Source: Hyphomicrobiales bacterium
GTDB lineage: Bacteria; Pseudomonadota; Alphaproteobacteria; Rhizobiales; Beijerinckiaceae
DNA length: 42,052 nucleotides
Assembly (NCBI GenBank): GCA_025356415.1
Contig: JANXTB010000125.1
Span: 1 to 42,052, forward strand
Reading direction: 5' to 3'
Every line of letters begins with the position of its first letter. Positions within the stretch are counted from its first letter, which is position 1. A program made the translations under genes and the position numbers. Of the stretch, positions 33,369 through 41,872 are shown one piece after another. The notes beneath the pieces are model-generated. The model was not told the DNA's origin. It worked only from the letters and a program-made list of their open reading frames with translations, and ran no database searches.

Positions 33369-34001
33369 ATGAATCTCGGCATCGACATCATCCGCCCCGC
33401 TATTGTCGCGATCGATTGTCATCGCGGGCATCTCGATCCGTCTGTCGCGACCATGCCGGCCGCGCCCGACACGGCGGCGCGACTTGTGGCTGCCAACAAG
33501 GCGTTTTTTGACGCCGCGCGTCCCTTGGGCGTGCCGGTCATTCATCTCGTCACCACCTATCGCGACGTCGAGGAAATCCGCGCCAATCCGTTCTGGCGCA
33601 CGCGTGCGGAAGACCCGAATGCCACGCGCAAGAATGTGCTGCGTCATAATCTCGCCGGGTCGCCGGGATGCACCATCATGCCGGGGTTGCATGAAACCGG
33701 CGACATGATCGTCGACACCAAGAAGCGCTACGATTGCTTCCAGGGCACGGACCTCGACATGACGCTTCGCACGCACGGGATCAACACGTTGCTGATCACC
33801 GGCATCAACACGAATTCCTGCGTGCTCGCCACCGCCTGCGCCGCAAACGTGCGCGACTATGCCGTCATCGTCATCGAGGATTGCGTGGACACGATGGACA
33901 CGCCCGAACATCACACCGCCGCGCTGCTCTGCCTGCGCACGGCGTTCGGGCACGTTATGTCATCTGCGGACGCGCTCAAGCTGGTCGGCTCGAAATCATG
34001 A
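33369..34001 (+). CDS. Isochorismatase-fold amidohydrolase
   Basis: About 210 residues with the cysteine-hydrolase triad Asp16 (AIDCHRGH), Lys118/119 (DTKKRYDCFQGTDLD) and Cys151 (NTNSCVLAT). KxRYxxFxGTxLD is the active-site loop of biuret hydrolase, N-carbamoylsarcosine amidase and ureidoacrylate amidohydrolase RutB-like enzymes, which act on linear amides and ureides. Its last four bases overlap the OsmC start (ATGA). In this operon it should hydrolyse the amide released by ring opening. It belongs to a different subgroup from the paralogue at 18196. Confidence 0.85.
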   Translation: MNLGIDIIRPAIVAIDCHRGHLDPSVATMPAAPDTAARLVAANKAFFDAARPLGVPVIHLVTTYRDVEEIRANPFWRTRAEDPNATRKNVLRHNLAGSPGCTIMPGLHETGDMIVDTKKRYDCFQGTDLDMTLRTHGINTLLITGINTNSCVLATACAANVRDYAVIVIEDCVDTMDTPEHHTAALLCLRTAFGHVMSSADALKLVGSKS

Positions 34002-34492
34002 CGACGATTCGCAAGAAGCCGATCATTCGCGTCGAGCTCGAAGGCCATTGCCCGACGATGAGCCTGACCGAAGTGCGCGTTCGCAAACATTCGTTCGTCA
34101 TCGACGAGCCGCCCTACAGGCACGGCACCGACGTCGGCCCGACGCCGCTCGAAACCATGCTGGGCGCCCTGATCAGTTGCACGAATGTGATTTCCCGCCG
34201 AATCGCGCATGAGAAGAATATCGATCTCAAGATCAGCCGCATCGGCTGCGTCGGACACCTCGACCACCGCGGGATCGATATGGAAGCTGATGTGCCCGTC
34301 CCCTTTCCGAAAATCGAACTGACCATCGAGGGGACGACGAACGGCACCGATGACCAGATGGCCGCGCTCCGTCGCGAACTCAAGATTCGCTGCCCCATGT
34401 CCGTCATTCTCACCCAAGCCGGCACCACAATCGAAGAGAGCTGGTCGTTGAAACAAAGCCCCGCTGAGGCGCTATCCGGGAGCCACGCATGA
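33998..34492 (+). CDS. OsmC-family protein
   Basis: About 164 residues of the OsmC/Ohr fold: GTDVGPTPLETMLGALISCTNVISRRIAHEKNI near 43-75 has the conserved Cys (ISC) after P-x-E-x-x-L-x-A-L, and a second Cys occurs in KIRCPMSVIL near 128-138. These two cysteines are the usual peroxidatic pair of the family. Unlike typical OsmC it sits inside a catabolic operon, overlapping both neighbours by ATGA. It may protect against peroxides or act on a thiol or hydroperoxide intermediate; the role is not known. Confidence 0.85.
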   Translation: MTTIRKKPIIRVELEGHCPTMSLTEVRVRKHSFVIDEPPYRHGTDVGPTPLETMLGALISCTNVISRRIAHEKNIDLKISRIGCVGHLDHRGIDMEADVPVPFPKIELTIEGTTNGTDDQMAALRRELKIRCPMSVILTQAGTTIEESWSLKQSPAEALSGSHA

Positions 34493-35379
34493 CCGAACCC
34501 ATGATTCCTCCGCAACGCCAGACCTATTCGGCGATTGTCGACCGCGAGCCGCTGAAGCTGCCCAACGATGGCCGCATCATTGTCTGGTCCATCGTCAATT
34601 ACGAATTGTGGGATGTGTCGCGCCCGATGGCGCGTCAGGTGATCCCTGCGCCGACCGGCCAGGTGCTGCTGCCCGACGTGCCGAACTGGTCGTGGCATGA
34701 ATACGGAATGCGCGTGGGCTGCTGGCGTTTCTTTGAACTTTTCAAGAAGCTCAACATCCGCCCGACGCTCTCGATCAACGCACGCGTCTGCCTCGATTAT
34801 CCGCGCGTCGCCGGACAGGCGCGCGACGACGGCTGGGAGTTCATGGGCCACGCTTATGAGCAGATGCCGATCCACAAGATCGAAGACCAGGCGGGCATGA
34901 TCAACAAGTCGATGGACGTCATCGAGAAGTTCACCGGCGAGCGCCCGATCGGCTGGCTTGGACCGGGCCTGACGCAAACTTACGAAACACCCGACCTGCT
35001 CACCGCCGCTGGTGTGAAATATATCGGCGACTGGGTCTATGATGACGAGCCGACCGTCATCAAGACGGTCAACGGCCCGCTCGTCACCCTGCCCTACACG
35101 GTCGAGCTGAACGACATTCCGATGATGGCGGTGGCGCATCACGAGTCGGAATATTTCAAGACGCGCTGCTGCGATTATTTCGACCGACTCTATCAGGAAG
35201 GCGAGACGCGCCCGCGCGTGATGGCGATTGCGATCCATCCCTATATTTCGGGCCAGCCGCACCGCATCAAATATCTCGAGCAGGTTTATGAGCACATCAA
35301 CAGCCATCCGGGCGTGGTGCACATGAATGGCAAGGAGATTTACGATTGGTACAATGGGCAGAAGAAGGTGCACCCATGA
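34489..35379 (+). CDS. PuuE/cyclic-imide-hydrolase-type polysaccharide deacetylase-fold protein
   Basis: About 296 residues, NodB-homology fold of the subgroup that includes PuuE allantoinase and bacterial cyclic imide hydrolase rather than true chitin deacetylases. Marks: VNYELWDVSRPM near 37-48, PNWSWHEYGMRVG near 64-76, FMGHAYEQMP near 118-127, and LGPGLTQTYETPDLL near 160-174. The WHEYG and GHAYEQ motifs are the PuuE counterparts of the metal/acid motifs. The protein should hydrolyse a cyclic amide or imide. It is closely related to the second copy at 36080. ATG overlaps the OsmC stop as ATGA. Confidence 0.85.
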   Translation: MTEPMIPPQRQTYSAIVDREPLKLPNDGRIIVWSIVNYELWDVSRPMARQVIPAPTGQVLLPDVPNWSWHEYGMRVGCWRFFELFKKLNIRPTLSINARVCLDYPRVAGQARDDGWEFMGHAYEQMPIHKIEDQAGMINKSMDVIEKFTGERPIGWLGPGLTQTYETPDLLTAAGVKYIGDWVYDDEPTVIKTVNGPLVTLPYTVELNDIPMMAVAHHESEYFKTRCCDYFDRLYQEGETRPRVMAIAIHPYISGQPHRIKYLEQVYEHINSHPGVVHMNGKEIYDWYNGQKKVHP

Positions 35380-36083
35380 GCGGCTATGTCATTACACCGC
35401 CGCCCGTGGCCTCCTTGCCGGTGATCGGCACGGATGCGCGCTTTCCCGTGCGCCGCATCTATTGCGTCGGACGCAATTATCTCGCCCATGTGCGCGAGAT
35501 GAACGAAGGCGCCGACGAGCGCGATCCGCCATTCTTCTTCCAGAAGCCAGCAGATTCCATCGTCCATGACGGCGGCGTCTCGCCCTATCCAACTTTGACG
35601 AAATCGCTGCACCACGAGGTCGAACTCGTGGTCGCGATCTCGAAGGGCGGCGCTTTCATTCCCAAAGCCCAAGCGCTCGATCATGTCTTCGGCTATGGCG
35701 TCGGCGTCGATCTCACGCGCCGCGATCTGCAGACGGTTGCGAAGGACAAGGGCTGGCCTTGGGAAATGGGCAAGTCCTTCGATCATTCCGCGCCGCTCAG
35801 CGCCATCGCACCCGCAAGCGTTGTCGGACATGACGAGACACGCAAGATTCGCCTGACTATCAACGGCAAGGAGCGCCAGTCCTCGACCGTCGCGCATATG
35901 ACATGGTCGACGCCGGAGATCATCTCGAAACTCTCCGAGCATTACCGGCTCGAGGCCGGCGACATCATCATGACGGGCACGCCAGAAGGCGTTGGCGCGG
36001 TGAACATCGGCGATGTCATCGAAGCGCAAGTCGAGGGCCTGCCCACGCTGACCTTCACGATCACGGAGCCGCTCAAGCCATGA
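35376..36083 (+). CDS. Fumarylacetoacetate hydrolase-family protein
   Basis: About 235 residues of the FAH C-terminal domain: YCVGRNYLAHVREM near 29-42, FFFQKPADSIV near 54-64, the metal-binding HHEVELVVAIS near 80-90 (Glu/Glu) with GVGVDLTRRDLQ near 108-119, and MTGTPEGVGAVNIGDVI near 201-217. Single-domain members are acylpyruvate or maleylpyruvate hydrolases and oxaloacetate decarboxylases. The gene is wedged between two PuuE-type genes with ATGA overlaps at both ends, so its product works on the same pathway, likely cleaving a 2,4-dioxo acid into pyruvate plus an acid. Confidence 0.9.
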   Translation: MSGYVITPPPVASLPVIGTDARFPVRRIYCVGRNYLAHVREMNEGADERDPPFFFQKPADSIVHDGGVSPYPTLTKSLHHEVELVVAISKGGAFIPKAQALDHVFGYGVGVDLTRRDLQTVAKDKGWPWEMGKSFDHSAPLSAIAPASVVGHDETRKIRLTINGKERQSSTVAHMTWSTPEIISKLSEHYRLEAGDIIMTGTPEGVGAVNIGDVIEAQVEGLPTLTFTITEPLKP

Positions 36084-36973
36084 CGCCGCAAGAGCGCCTT
36101 TCCTATTCGGCCATCACGCAACGCCCGCGCCTCGAACTTCCGGGCGGCGCGCGTCTTGCCGTGTGGATCATCGTCAACATCGAGGAATGGGACATTCATT
36201 CCACGATGCCGCGCACGGTGCTGACGCCGCCGGCGGGCGGCGCGCCCATTCCGGATATTCCGAACTGGGCCTGGCACGAATACGGCAATCGCGTCGGCTT
36301 CTGGCGCATGCTGAAGCTGTTCGATGAATTCAACGTGCCGGGCGTGCTCGCCATCAATGGTTCGGCCATTGAGACCTACAAGCCGATCGCGCAGGCCGCG
36401 CTCGATCGCAACTGGGAATTCATGGGCCACGGCTATAGCCAGAAGAACATGCAGAAGGTCGAGAACGAAACACTCGACATCCAGAAGACGACCGATGCGA
36501 TCAAGAATTTCACCGGCAAGGCGCCGCGTGGCTGGCTCGGACCGGGCCTGACGGAAACGTGGGATACGCCCGACATCCTGCAGGAGCAGGGGTATGATTA
36601 CGTCTGCGACTGGGTGCTCGACGACCAGCCGGTGCCGCTGAAAACGCGCAGCGGGGCTGAGATCCTCAACGTCCCCTACACGCAGGAATGCAATGACGTC
36701 GCGATGATGCTCATCCAGCATCACAAGGCGTCGGAATATCGCGACCGCGCACTCGACCAGTTCGAGCAATTGCATGAAGACTCGCGCGATGGCGCGCGCG
36801 TGATGGCGCTCGTGCTGCACCCCTACATCATGGGCGCGCCGCACCGGATGAAGTACTTCAAGCAGGTGCTCGAAGTCATTCGCCACAAGGAAGGCGTCGT
36901 CTTCTGGACCGGTGAACAGATCGCCGACTGGTACGCCTCCGAGCGCGCCCGCACCGCCAAGACCGGAGCTTAG
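36080..36973 (+). CDS. Second PuuE/cyclic-imide-hydrolase-type protein
   Basis: About 297 residues, paralogue of the protein at 34489: VNIEEWDIHSTM, PNWAWHEYGNRVG, FMGHGYSQKN, LGPGLTETWDTPDIL and DWVLDDQP correspond segment by segment. The two copies differ in pocket positions, for example SWHEYGMR versus AWHEYGNR, and in the C-terminal region. Either they form one hetero-oligomeric enzyme or they act on two cyclic amides in turn. The ATG overlaps the FAH stop (ATGA); the next gene begins 5 bases after the stop. Confidence 0.85.
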   Translation: MTPQERLSYSAITQRPRLELPGGARLAVWIIVNIEEWDIHSTMPRTVLTPPAGGAPIPDIPNWAWHEYGNRVGFWRMLKLFDEFNVPGVLAINGSAIETYKPIAQAALDRNWEFMGHGYSQKNMQKVENETLDIQKTTDAIKNFTGKAPRGWLGPGLTETWDTPDILQEQGYDYVCDWVLDDQPVPLKTRSGAEILNVPYTQECNDVAMMLIQHHKASEYRDRALDQFEQLHEDSRDGARVMALVLHPYIMGAPHRMKYFKQVLEVIRHKEGVVFWTGEQIADWYASERARTAKTGA

Positions 36974-36978
36974 CGCGC

Positions 36979-37830
36979 ATGCTGGCCTTCCAGATCATGA
37001 ACGGGCTGACCTTCGCGGCGCTGCTGTTCGTTGTCGCGTCCGGCTTCACGCTGATCTTCGGCCTGCTGCGCATCGTCAACCTTGCGCATGGCGCGCTTTA
37101 TTTGTTTGGCGGCTACATCGGCTTCACCATCAGCAAGCTCACGGGTTCGTTCCTGATCGGCGGCATCGGCGCGATGCTGTGCGTCGCCATCATGGGTCTG
37201 TTGCTGGACCAGGGGCTGCTGCGCTTCGTGCGCGGCTTCGAGCTCAGGCAAGTGATGCTGACGCTCGGCGTCGCCTTCGTGCTGAACGATCTCGCGCTCG
37301 TCATGTGGGGTGGCGACACATTCACTGTCGCGACGCCGGAATGGCTGCAAGGCGCGGTGGTGATCGGCTCGCTGTTCTATCCGAAGTTCCGCATCTTCGT
37401 GCTTGTCGTCGGCATCCTCGTGTTCATTTCGCTCTGGCTGCTCATCAACAAGACGCGGCTCGGCGCGCTCATTCGCGCGGGCGTGGACGATCTTGAAATG
37501 GTGGAAGCCTGCGGCATCGACATCCGCCGCGTGTTTCTCGTCACCTTCATGCTGGGCTCGGCGCTTGCGGGATTGGGTGGCATGCTCGGCGGCACGTTTC
37601 TCGCGCTTTATCCCAGCGCCGATGCGGAGATTCTCGTCTTCAGTCTCGCGGTCGTCATCATCGGCGGGCGCGGTTCGCTGGTCGGCGCGGCCATCGGCTC
37701 GCTGCTGATCGGGCTCCTCAATACATTCGGCCAGGTGTGGTTTCCACAGCTCGCCTATTTTGTCATTTTCGGCCCCATGGCGGTGCTGCTCGCATTTCGT
37801 CCGCTCGGCCTGTTCGGAAAGGCTGCGTGA
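36979..37830 (+). CDS. Branched-chain-type ABC permease (LivH family)
   Basis: About 283 residues, about eight membrane helices. NLAHGALYLFGGYIGFTISK near 34-53 and the cytoplasmic coupling motif RAGVDDLEMVEACGIDIRRVF near 170-190 (usually R.....E.A...GI) are LivH hallmarks. It ends in the TGATG overlap with the LivM gene. With LivM, LivG, LivF and the receptor it forms a complete HAAT importer. In catabolic clusters such importers carry amides, aromatic acids or urea instead of leucine (family knowledge); here an imide-like or ureide-like substrate is suggested by neighbours. Confidence 0.9.
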   Translation: MLAFQIMNGLTFAALLFVVASGFTLIFGLLRIVNLAHGALYLFGGYIGFTISKLTGSFLIGGIGAMLCVAIMGLLLDQGLLRFVRGFELRQVMLTLGVAFVLNDLALVMWGGDTFTVATPEWLQGAVVIGSLFYPKFRIFVLVVGILVFISLWLLINKTRLGALIRAGVDDLEMVEACGIDIRRVFLVTFMLGSALAGLGGMLGGTFLALYPSADAEILVFSLAVVIIGGRGSLVGAAIGSLLIGLLNTFGQVWFPQLAYFVIFGPMAVLLAFRPLGLFGKAA

Positions 37831-38771
37831 TGAGCGCGCTCTTCACCTCGCCGCTGCGCATCTTCTGGCTGGCGCTGCTCGCCTGCGGAATGCTCGCGCC
37901 GCTGTTCCTGCCCACTTATTATGTGAGCGTGGCGACGCAGATCCTGATCTTCGCCGTGCTCGCCATGTCGGTCGATGTGCTGGCCGGGTTCGCGGGCCGC
38001 ACGCCGCTCTGCCACGGCGCGATCTTTGGCACGTCAACCTATGTCGTTCTCTATTGCGCCGCGCATGCGGGCCTGCCACTGCCACTCGCCATGCTGCTCG
38101 GCGTGCTTGCGGCGACCGTGCTCGCTGCCGTCTTCGGCCTGCTCGCCGTGCGTACATCGGGCGTTTACTTTCTGCTGCTGACTCTGGCTCTGGGCTTGAT
38201 CGTCTGGGGCGTGTGCCTGCGCTGGACGCAGGTCACCGGCGGCGAGAATGGATTGCGCGGGCAATTGCGGGCGCAGGTGGGCCTGTCGTCACGCGAGCTT
38301 TACGCCGCCGTGCTCTTCGTCGTGGCTATTGTGACATTCGCCATGTGGCGCTTCGTGCGCTCGCCTTTTGGTCTGACGCTGCGCGGCGTGAAGGATGGCG
38401 AGAGCCGCATGTCGAGCCTTGGGTACAATGTGCCCTTGCATCTCATCATAGCTTTCACCGCGTCGGGTTACTTTGCGGGGATCGCAGGCGCGCTCTACGC
38501 CGTGTTCAACGATTTCGTCAGTCCCTCCACCGTGCAGCTTTCTCAATCGGTATCGGGCCTGTTGATGGCTATCGTCGGCGGTATCGGCACGTTGTTCGGC
38601 GCGTTCGTGGGCGCCTTCCTGATCATTGCGCTCGAACAGGCGGTGAGCATGTTCACCGAGCGCTGGCTGATGGTGCTCGGCCTGACCTTCATCGGCATCA
38701 TGATTTTCGCGCCCGAAGGGGTGCTCGGAAAAGCGCGGCTGATCATGGCGGCCCGCAAATTGCAGAAGTAG
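37830..38771 (+). CDS. Branched-chain-type ABC permease (LivM family)
   Basis: About 313 residues, about eight to ten membrane helices. LivM features: AVLAMSVDVLAGFAGRTPLCHGAIFGTSTYVV near 40-71 (the L..GxxG.x..GHxxFF-type segment) and the EAA-like loop FVRSPFGLTLRGVKDGESRMSSLGYNVPLHL near 173-203. The start at 37830 shares one base with the LivH stop (TGATG), so the two are coupled. The rest matches the LivH partner. Confidence 0.9.
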   Translation: MSALFTSPLRIFWLALLACGMLAPLFLPTYYVSVATQILIFAVLAMSVDVLAGFAGRTPLCHGAIFGTSTYVVLYCAAHAGLPLPLAMLLGVLAATVLAAVFGLLAVRTSGVYFLLLTLALGLIVWGVCLRWTQVTGGENGLRGQLRAQVGLSSRELYAAVLFVVAIVTFAMWRFVRSPFGLTLRGVKDGESRMSSLGYNVPLHLIIAFTASGYFAGIAGALYAVFNDFVSPSTVQLSQSVSGLLMAIVGGIGTLFGAFVGAFLIIALEQAVSMFTERWLMVLGLTFIGIMIFAPEGVLGKARLIMAARKLQK

Positions 38772-38830
38772 CGTCACTGGCAGAAGCAAAACTTGATACA
38801 AGAACCATGGCTAATCATCGGAGAGGGCAC

Positions 38831-40096
38831 ATGAGCAAAATCATTACGGATCGCCGCAGTTTCCTGAAATCCACCACCGCCGCAGCCGCACTGGTCGGCA
38901 TGCCGGCCATCGTGCGCGCGCAAGGCGCGTCGCGTCCGATCAAGATCGGCCTGCTCGCCCCGCTCACCGGCGTCATCGCGGCCGGCGGCAAGGAGCTGGT
39001 CGAAGGTTTCGAAATGTATTGGGAGCAGGTCGGCAAGAAAGTCGGCGACCGCGCTGTCGAGATCGTCATCGAGGACGATGCATCTAACCCTGACACGTCG
39101 CTGCAGAAGGCGCGCCGTCTGGTCGAACAGGGCAATGTCGATTTCCTGTTCGGCAACATTCTCGCCAATACGGGCCTCGCCGTCGCAAACTATGTGAAGG
39201 GCACCGGCACGCCTTACTTCATTCCCGTCATCGCGGCCGACGACCTGACGCAGCGCACGCGCATTCCCAACGTCATTCGCGTTGCGGGCTACACCGCCAG
39301 CCAGACCGCGCGTCCGCTGGCCGACTGGGCTTACAAGCAGGGCTATCGCAAGGTTGCAACGATCTCGCAGGATTACACCTTCGGCCATGAACAATGCGGC
39401 GGCTTTGCGCAGATGTTCACCGAGCTCGGCGGCAAGATCACCCAGCAATTCTGGCATCCTCTGAACACCGCCGACTTCAGCCCCTATCTCGGCCAGCTCG
39501 CCAATCTCGGCGTCGACGCCGTGTTTGCCATGGAGACCGGCGCCGATGCGACGCGCTTCATCCAGCAATATGCAAGCTTCGGCCTCAAGGGCCGCATCCC
39601 GCTGATGGGCGCAATGAATGCGACCGACCAGTCGGTCATTCGCACCATGAGCAACGAAGCCGAAGGCATCGTCTCCTGCGCGCATTTTGCGGAAGGCTCG
39701 AAAGAACCGGCGACCGTCAAGTTCGTCGCCGATTACGAGAAGCGTTACCAGAAACTCCCGTCGATCTATGGCTTCTCGCATTACTCGGGCGCCATGTGGG
39801 TTGCCGAAGCGCTGAAGACGATCAAAGGCAATGTCGAGGATCGGCCGCTCTTCCTGAAGACGGTGCTGGCGACAGAGCTCAAGGATTCGCCGCTCGGCAA
39901 GACCGTAAAGCTCGATGCTTACGGCAACCCGATCTACGACGTTTCGATCCGCAAGGTTGAGAAGCGCGCAGATGGCAAGCTCTGGAACGTGCCGATCACG
40001 TCCTATCCGCAGGTCTCGCAGTTCTGGAAATACGATCCCGAGACCTACATGAAGCAGCCGCCCTACTCGCGCGACTTCCAAGGCATCAAGAGCTGA
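38831..40096 (+). CDS. ABC importer substrate-binding protein with Tat signal
   Basis: About 421 residues, type I periplasmic binding fold (LivJ/AmiC-like). The N-terminus has a twin-arginine signal, DRRSFLKSTTAAAALVG...AIVRA, so the protein should be exported folded through Tat. Binding-protein features are IKIGLLAPLTGVIAAGGKELVEG near 37-59, EIVIEDDASNPD and the domain hinge around QDYTFGHEQ. GAGAGGG ribosome site 5-7 bases before the ATG. Placed after LivHM and before LivGF, an order less usual than receptor first. It sets the ligand specificity of the importer. Confidence 0.9.
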   Translation: MSKIITDRRSFLKSTTAAAALVGMPAIVRAQGASRPIKIGLLAPLTGVIAAGGKELVEGFEMYWEQVGKKVGDRAVEIVIEDDASNPDTSLQKARRLVEQGNVDFLFGNILANTGLAVANYVKGTGTPYFIPVIAADDLTQRTRIPNVIRVAGYTASQTARPLADWAYKQGYRKVATISQDYTFGHEQCGGFAQMFTELGGKITQQFWHPLNTADFSPYLGQLANLGVDAVFAMETGADATRFIQQYASFGLKGRIPLMGAMNATDQSVIRTMSNEAEGIVSCAHFAEGSKEPATVKFVADYEKRYQKLPSIYGFSHYSGAMWVAEALKTIKGNVEDRPLFLKTVLATELKDSPLGKTVKLDAYGNPIYDVSIRKVEKRADGKLWNVPITSYPQVSQFWKYDPETYMKQPPYSRDFQGIKS

Positions 40097-40112
40097 TAAT
40101 CAAGAGCTGATC
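40085..40112 (+). repeat. 14-bp tandem duplication at the receptor stop codon
   Basis: atcaagagctgata is followed at once by atcaagagctgatc, 13 of 14 bases identical, so the last codons IKS-stop are present twice. The second copy is untranslated. It looks like a recent slippage duplication. Confidence 0.8.
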
Positions 40113-40126
40113 GCCGGATACGAACA

Positions 40127-40150
40127 GGCCCGCCGGTTTTTCGGCGGGCC
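40127..40150 (+). terminator. Intra-operon hairpin after the receptor gene
   Basis: Perfect 9-bp stem ggcccgccg / cggcgggcc with a gttttt loop, followed by gccttctccttttt. It is a good terminator, placed between the receptor gene and LivG. Partial termination would keep the receptor in excess over the ATPases, as needed for importers. Confidence 0.75.
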
Positions 40151-40178
40151 GCCTTCTCCTTTTTATGAGCATGCGAAC

Positions 40179-40961
40179 TTGGCCGACCCGATCCTCAGCC
40201 TCACCAATGTCACCGTGAAATTCGGCGCCCTGCGCGCGGTCGACAGCGTCTGGATGACGCTCGAGCCCGGCGAGCGTCGCGCGGTGCTCGGCCCCAATGG
40301 CGCGGGCAAGACGACATTGTTCAACGCCATCACGGGCGCCATTCTGCCGACCACCGGCAAGATCTTTTTCGACGGCGTCGACATGACCAACATGCCGCCG
40401 GAAAAGCGCGCTTATCTTGGCGTCGCGCGCACGTTCCAGATCACCAACCTCTTCGGTCAGATGACCGTGTATGAAAACATGAAGCTCGCCGCGCGCGGCT
40501 TGAGCCCGAGCAAGTTTTCTCTGTTTGGCGCCGATACTCTGACGAGCGAGCAGGAAGAGCGCGTGCGTAGCGCGCTTGCGGCGTCTCGTTTGAACGGGCG
40601 TGAAAACGCGCCGGTGCGCGAAATGTCCTATGGCGAACAGCGCCAGCTCGAAGTCGCCATGGCGCTGGTCGGCACGCCGCGCCTGCTGCTGCTCGACGAG
40701 CCCGCCGCGGGCTTGTCGCCTGCCGAGCGTGGTTATCTCGCCGAGATCATTCGCGGCCTGCCGCGCGATCTCACTGTCGTGCTGATCGAGCACGACATGG
40801 ACCTCGCGCTGGCGCTCGTCGACACCGTCACGGTAATGCAGAACGGCAAGGTGATTGTGGAAAGTGACCCCGCCGGCATCCGCACGAATCCGCTTGTGCA
40901 GGAGGTTTATCTTGGACGCCCGCACAAGGCTGTCGCCGCCGATCTCGAGGGAGGAAACTGA
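40179..40961 (+). CDS. ABC importer ATPase (LivG family)
   Basis: About 260 residues. Walker A GPNGAGKTT near 36-44, signature MSYGEQRQLEVAMAL near 150-164, Walker B LLLLDEPAAGLSP near 170-182 and an H-loop in IEHDMDLAL. The signature is Y-G-E-Q-R rather than S-G-G-Q, common in LivG. TTG at 40179 is the only in-frame start after the hairpin; the ATG codons at 40165 and 40171 are out of frame. Its stop shares one base with the LivF start (TGATG). Confidence 0.92.
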   Translation: MADPILSLTNVTVKFGALRAVDSVWMTLEPGERRAVLGPNGAGKTTLFNAITGAILPTTGKIFFDGVDMTNMPPEKRAYLGVARTFQITNLFGQMTVYENMKLAARGLSPSKFSLFGADTLTSEQEERVRSALAASRLNGRENAPVREMSYGEQRQLEVAMALVGTPRLLLLDEPAAGLSPAERGYLAEIIRGLPRDLTVVLIEHDMDLALALVDTVTVMQNGKVIVESDPAGIRTNPLVQEVYLGRPHKAVAADLEGGN

Positions 40962-41665
40962 TGCTCGAGATCGACGGTCTGCACTCTTATTATGGCGACG
41001 CGCATGTGCTGCAAGGCGTTTCGCTCAATGTCGCGCCGGGTGAAATCGTCGCGCTGCTCGGCCGCAATGGCATGGGCAAGACAACGACGATCCGGTCGAT
41101 CATGAATTTGCGCCAGCCCGTCGTGCGCCAGGGCGAGATCCGCTATCGCGGCGAGCGGCTGAACGATCTGTCGCCGCACGCCATCGCGCGGCGGAAGATT
41201 GCGCTGGTGCCGCAGGGCCGGCGGCTATTCGCGTCGCTTACCGTCACCGAACATCTGACGATGCTGAAGCCCGCATCCGCCAAGCATGGCTGGACGATTG
41301 CGCGCGCGTTCGATGCGTTTCCGCGTCTCGCAGAGCGCAAGCACCATCGCGGCAACCAATTGTCGGGCGGCGAACGGCAGATGCTGGCGGTTGCGCGCGC
41401 GCTGATGATCGATCCTGAAGTCGTGCTGATGGATGAGCCGTCCGAAGGACTCGCGCCCGTGATGGTGCAGGCGTTGGAAGGCGTCATCGCGGCGTTGCGC
41501 GGTGAAGGGCTCGGCATCCTGCTCGTCGAGCAAAATCTCTACAGCGCGCTGGCGCTCGCCGACCGGATATATCTGATCGAGACGGGACGCATCGTCCACC
41601 ACGGCTCGAAAGCTGAGCTGGAGGCGGATCCCTCTGCGCTGCAACGCTATCTTGGCGTTCATTAG
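40961..41665 (+). CDS. ABC importer ATPase (LivF family)
   Basis: About 234 residues. Walker A GRNGMGKTT near 34-42, a Q-loop in VPQGRRLFASLTVTEHL, signature LSGGERQMLAVARAL near 132-146 and Walker B VLMDEPSEGLAP near 154-165. It has a GGAGG ribosome site 6 bases upstream and pairs with LivG as the ATPase dimer. It starts in the TGATG overlap of LivG. Followed 9 bases later by the AtzG-like gene. Confidence 0.92.
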   Translation: MLEIDGLHSYYGDAHVLQGVSLNVAPGEIVALLGRNGMGKTTTIRSIMNLRQPVVRQGEIRYRGERLNDLSPHAIARRKIALVPQGRRLFASLTVTEHLTMLKPASAKHGWTIARAFDAFPRLAERKHHRGNQLSGGERQMLAVARALMIDPEVVLMDEPSEGLAPVMVQALEGVIAALRGEGLGILLVEQNLYSALALADRIYLIETGRIVHHGSKAELEADPSALQRYLGVH

Positions 41666-41674
41666 GATCGCGAC

Positions 41675-41872
41675 ATGCGCAACGAAGATCTGTCCGCGAT
41701 TGCGGGCGTCCTCAATCAAGTTCCAGCGACCGGCGAACGCACCGCGCGACTCGCGCCGCTCGTGCTGGAGACGAACACGCTTGTGCGCACAGCCGCCGAT
41801 GCGCTCATCACTCTCGATTCGACTCCGTTCAGCTTTCAGGCGCTGAAGGCCGCCTTCGAGCCTTCGGCATGA
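41675..41872 (+). CDS. AtzG-like small subunit (DUF4089)
   Basis: About 65 residues, all helical, with a pattern resembling AtzG/GatC-like partners of amidases (DUF4089): LAPLVLETNTLVRTAADALITLDSTPFSF. In Pseudomonas sp. ADP, AtzG is needed for AtzE (1-carboxybiuret hydrolase) stability (known). The gene overlaps the start of an amidase gene by four bases (ATGA), the same pairing. The identification depends on size, position and pattern. Confidence 0.7.
   Translation: MRNEDLSAIAGVLNQVPATGERTARLAPLVLETNTLVRTAADALITLDSTPFSFQALKAAFEPSA

Noticed and set aside
37760-38820. Plus-strand frame running over LivM into the receptor gene
   Set aside because: Its first part is an Arg/Ala-rich out-of-frame reading of LivM. 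Only the part from 38831 is a real protein, with a ribosome site and Tat signal at that point.
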